Assembly: GCA_023014485.1 (NCBI GenBank)
Contig: JAJOZX010007483.1
Span: 1 to 64,000 of the forward strand
DNA: 64,000 nt
Direction of reading: 5' to 3'
Source: Bathynomus jamesi
Lineage: Eukaryota > Arthropoda > Malacostraca > Isopoda > Cirolanidae
Positions 62,686 through 64,000 of the stretch are shown one piece after another. Position 1 is the stretch's first letter. Each line of letters opens with the position of its first letter. The position numbers were made by a program, and so were the translations under genes. A model generated the notes under the pieces. It had not been told where the DNA came from. It saw only the letters and a list, made by a program, of their open reading frames with translations, and ran no database searches.

Positions 62686-62940
62686 TTTGAAAAGCTAGGC
62701 TGCAACATGAGAATATGAGTCTACAGTAAAGGTTCACTTCCTTCACTCGCATTTGGACTATTTTCCTGAAAACTTGGGTAGTGTGTGAGGAACAAGGAGA
62801 AAGGTTCCACCAGGATATCAAGACTATGAAAAAAAGATACCAAGAAAGGTGGGATGTTAGCATGATGGCAGACTACTGCTGGTCTCTGAAACGGGAAGGC
62901 TCGGAAGAAATGCATCACAAGAAGCGAGCAAAAAAATGAC
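62686..62940 (+). pseudogene. orphan transposon protein, C-terminal exon-like remnant (family II, copy 3)
   Basis: Mixed-frame reading gives VHFLHSHLDYFPENLGSV, EEQGERFHQDIKTMKKRYQE and RWDVSMMADYCWSLKREGSE, then a Lys-rich end and stop. It aligns with the C-terminus of the gene at 24,112-25,796 (IHFLHSHLDFFPENLGAVSD and MMADHCWMLYRD). About 180 bp downstream (63,115-63,175) TTTTGAAATCAGCATGGCAA weakly resembles that element's inverted-repeat core. Confidence 0.7.
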
Positions 62941-63336
62941 GATTTTCCCTTACTGATCAATCATGATTGATCTATTATATATCAGTTAAGTATCAAAGAT
63001 GAATTTACTTTGAAATGTATTGTCTTTGTATTTCTTAGAATTTTGTACTTTTGAAAATTTAGTTGTTTAATACATACTATGAATATAGCTGACTTATATT
63101 TTGTGGAAAACCCTGACGTGATGCATAAAAATGGTTGTGAATTTTGAAATCAGCATGGCAAAATCGTATAGGATCACGTAATAGAAATAAAACATCTCGT
63201 ACTTTGGTTTGAAATGCAGACTTGTATTATCTTTCACACGCGCTGCAAACTTTAAATACTTTTAAAATCATTTCTTTGCTCTCGCAATAAAATTAATGCA
63301 TGTTATCTTGTCCTCTACTGGCGTTTCTCAGATTAT

Positions 63337-63639
63337 TTATATCGTAACCTTGTCGTGACAGTACAGCAGATATGTGAGGAATTTGGGGGGTATTGTGATT
63401 TTAATGATAGAAGCATCAGATTTGGCAGGCTTGTAGAGCATGTCTAAAGTTAAATTTTCAGCTATAAGGTCATCGCTGATTTCCACTATAAGGGGAGTAG
63501 CAGCCATTTTCCAACATGGCCACCAACTAGGTGTAGTGCGATTAAACTCATGGCGCAATTCTGCTCCACAGTGAAGGTAGTGACTGCTGTGTTTCAATAT
63601 ATCTGTTACAGGGCCTTTCTTAGTGACGCCTAATGCCAC
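63337..63639 (-). CDS. unrecognised 100-codon ORF
   Basis: Sequence includes KKGPVTDILKHSSHYLHCGA, ELRHEFNRTTPSWWPCWKMA and IVEISDDLIAENLTLDML. Composition is protein-like (few low-complexity runs) but I recognise no domain. It could be a repeat-encoded fragment. Confidence 0.3.
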   Translation of the reverse strand: MALGVTKKGPVTDILKHSSHYLHCGAELRHEFNRTTPSWWPCWKMAATPLIVEISDDLIAENLTLDMLYKPAKSDASIIKITIPPKFLTYLLYCHDKVTI

Positions 63640-64000
63640 ACATAATTATATCTTGGTTGCCATATAGGGTGTGGCAGAATCATTAGAATTGATCTTCAGT
63701 GAATAAATCAACCAGAATCTTATAAATTATCATAGAAAAAAATTTACCAACTAAGTACAAGAGAGTCAGAAAAACAATGTAATCACTATGATCTTTTCCT
63801 GTTACTTGTTTCTAACACTGTCTTAACTACATGAATGGTTATGACAAAGTGTCGTTTGAACCATCGTTTTGTTATCTGTATGCAGTAGCTCATATTCTTC
63901 ATTTCTTCTCTTTTACAAATACTTACCTTTAGCTGCTAGTCTAACAATGGATAAGCATAAGGTACACAAGGTGGTAGATCCCCAGTAGCCTGGGACGTCA
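63640..64000. other. unassigned sequence to window end
   Basis: AGGGTGTGGCAGAATCATTA at 63,668 looks like a mariner-type end, but no partner is seen inside the window. Confidence 0.3.

Overview
This is a gene-poor eukaryotic window made almost entirely of mobile elements, most of them decayed and several nested inside one another. The content points to an arthropod: CR1 and L2 LINEs, Penelope-like elements, DD41D mariners, Tc1, several hAT lineages, two or three orphan transposon-like protein families that I associate with arthropod genomes, TTAGG-like motifs inside palindromic repeats, and very long (TA)n tracts. I cannot name the species; a chelicerate or crustacean would fit. No conserved host housekeeping gene is visible. 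The nearest thing to a spliced gene is a hAT-derived transposase with a convincing intron at 55.7-56.3 kb.

Layout. 0-0.9 kb: end of a LINE reverse transcriptase. 1.0-1.44 kb: palindromic MITE inside (TA)n. 1.48-5.8 kb: degenerate full-length L2-like LINE (minus) whose ORF1 carries CCCH zinc fingers. 5.9-8.2 kb: deleted mariner followed by a Tc1 element. 8.2-10.7 kb: Penelope-like (PLE) sequences, including a 0.74-kb inverted duplication. 11.3-13.0 kb: hAT with a nested DD41D mariner. 13.5-14.4 kb: PLE end plus a second DD41D mariner. 14.7-16.5 kb: a perfect foldback and two related palindromic MITEs, one inserted in a mariner. 17.4-19.2 kb: hAT-like element with an 8-bp target-site duplication (TSD). 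19.4-26.3 kb: CR1 LINE (minus) with ORF1 split by an unclassified DNA transposon. 27-30 kb: MITEs, a hAT with 8-bp TSD, and a DD41D mariner. 30.7 kb: 5S rRNA-derived SINE. 31.8-34.4 kb: palindromic Tc1, then a hAT holding another hAT. 35-39.7 kb: orphan families. 40.3-43.0 kb: long ZMYM/DUF4371-type hAT transposase. 43-45.6 kb: second CR1 copy and another hAT. 46-50.1 kb: second L2 copy. 50.3-52.1 kb: PLE fragments with hammerhead-like motifs and a twin-priming-type inversion. 52.2-53.0 and 58.0-59.3 kb: foldback family. 53.1-54.1 kb: DD41D mariner. 54.3-55.0 kb: hAT MITE. 55.6-56.5 kb: spliced hAT gene. 57 kb: tRNA-derived SINE pair. 59.7-60.5 and 62.7 kb: more orphan-family remnants.

The strongest candidates for something under-described are: (1) the DNA transposon at 23,698-26,067, with about 120-bp inverted repeats and a single zinc-cluster protein of no class I can name, with relatives at 39 and 62.7 kb; (2) a set of hammerhead-ribozyme-like motifs, all with a palindromic helix III, in Penelope-like ends; (3) a group of palindromic MITEs sharing one CCTAACC core but differing at their ends. 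All domain assignments come from reading motifs; no database search was run.
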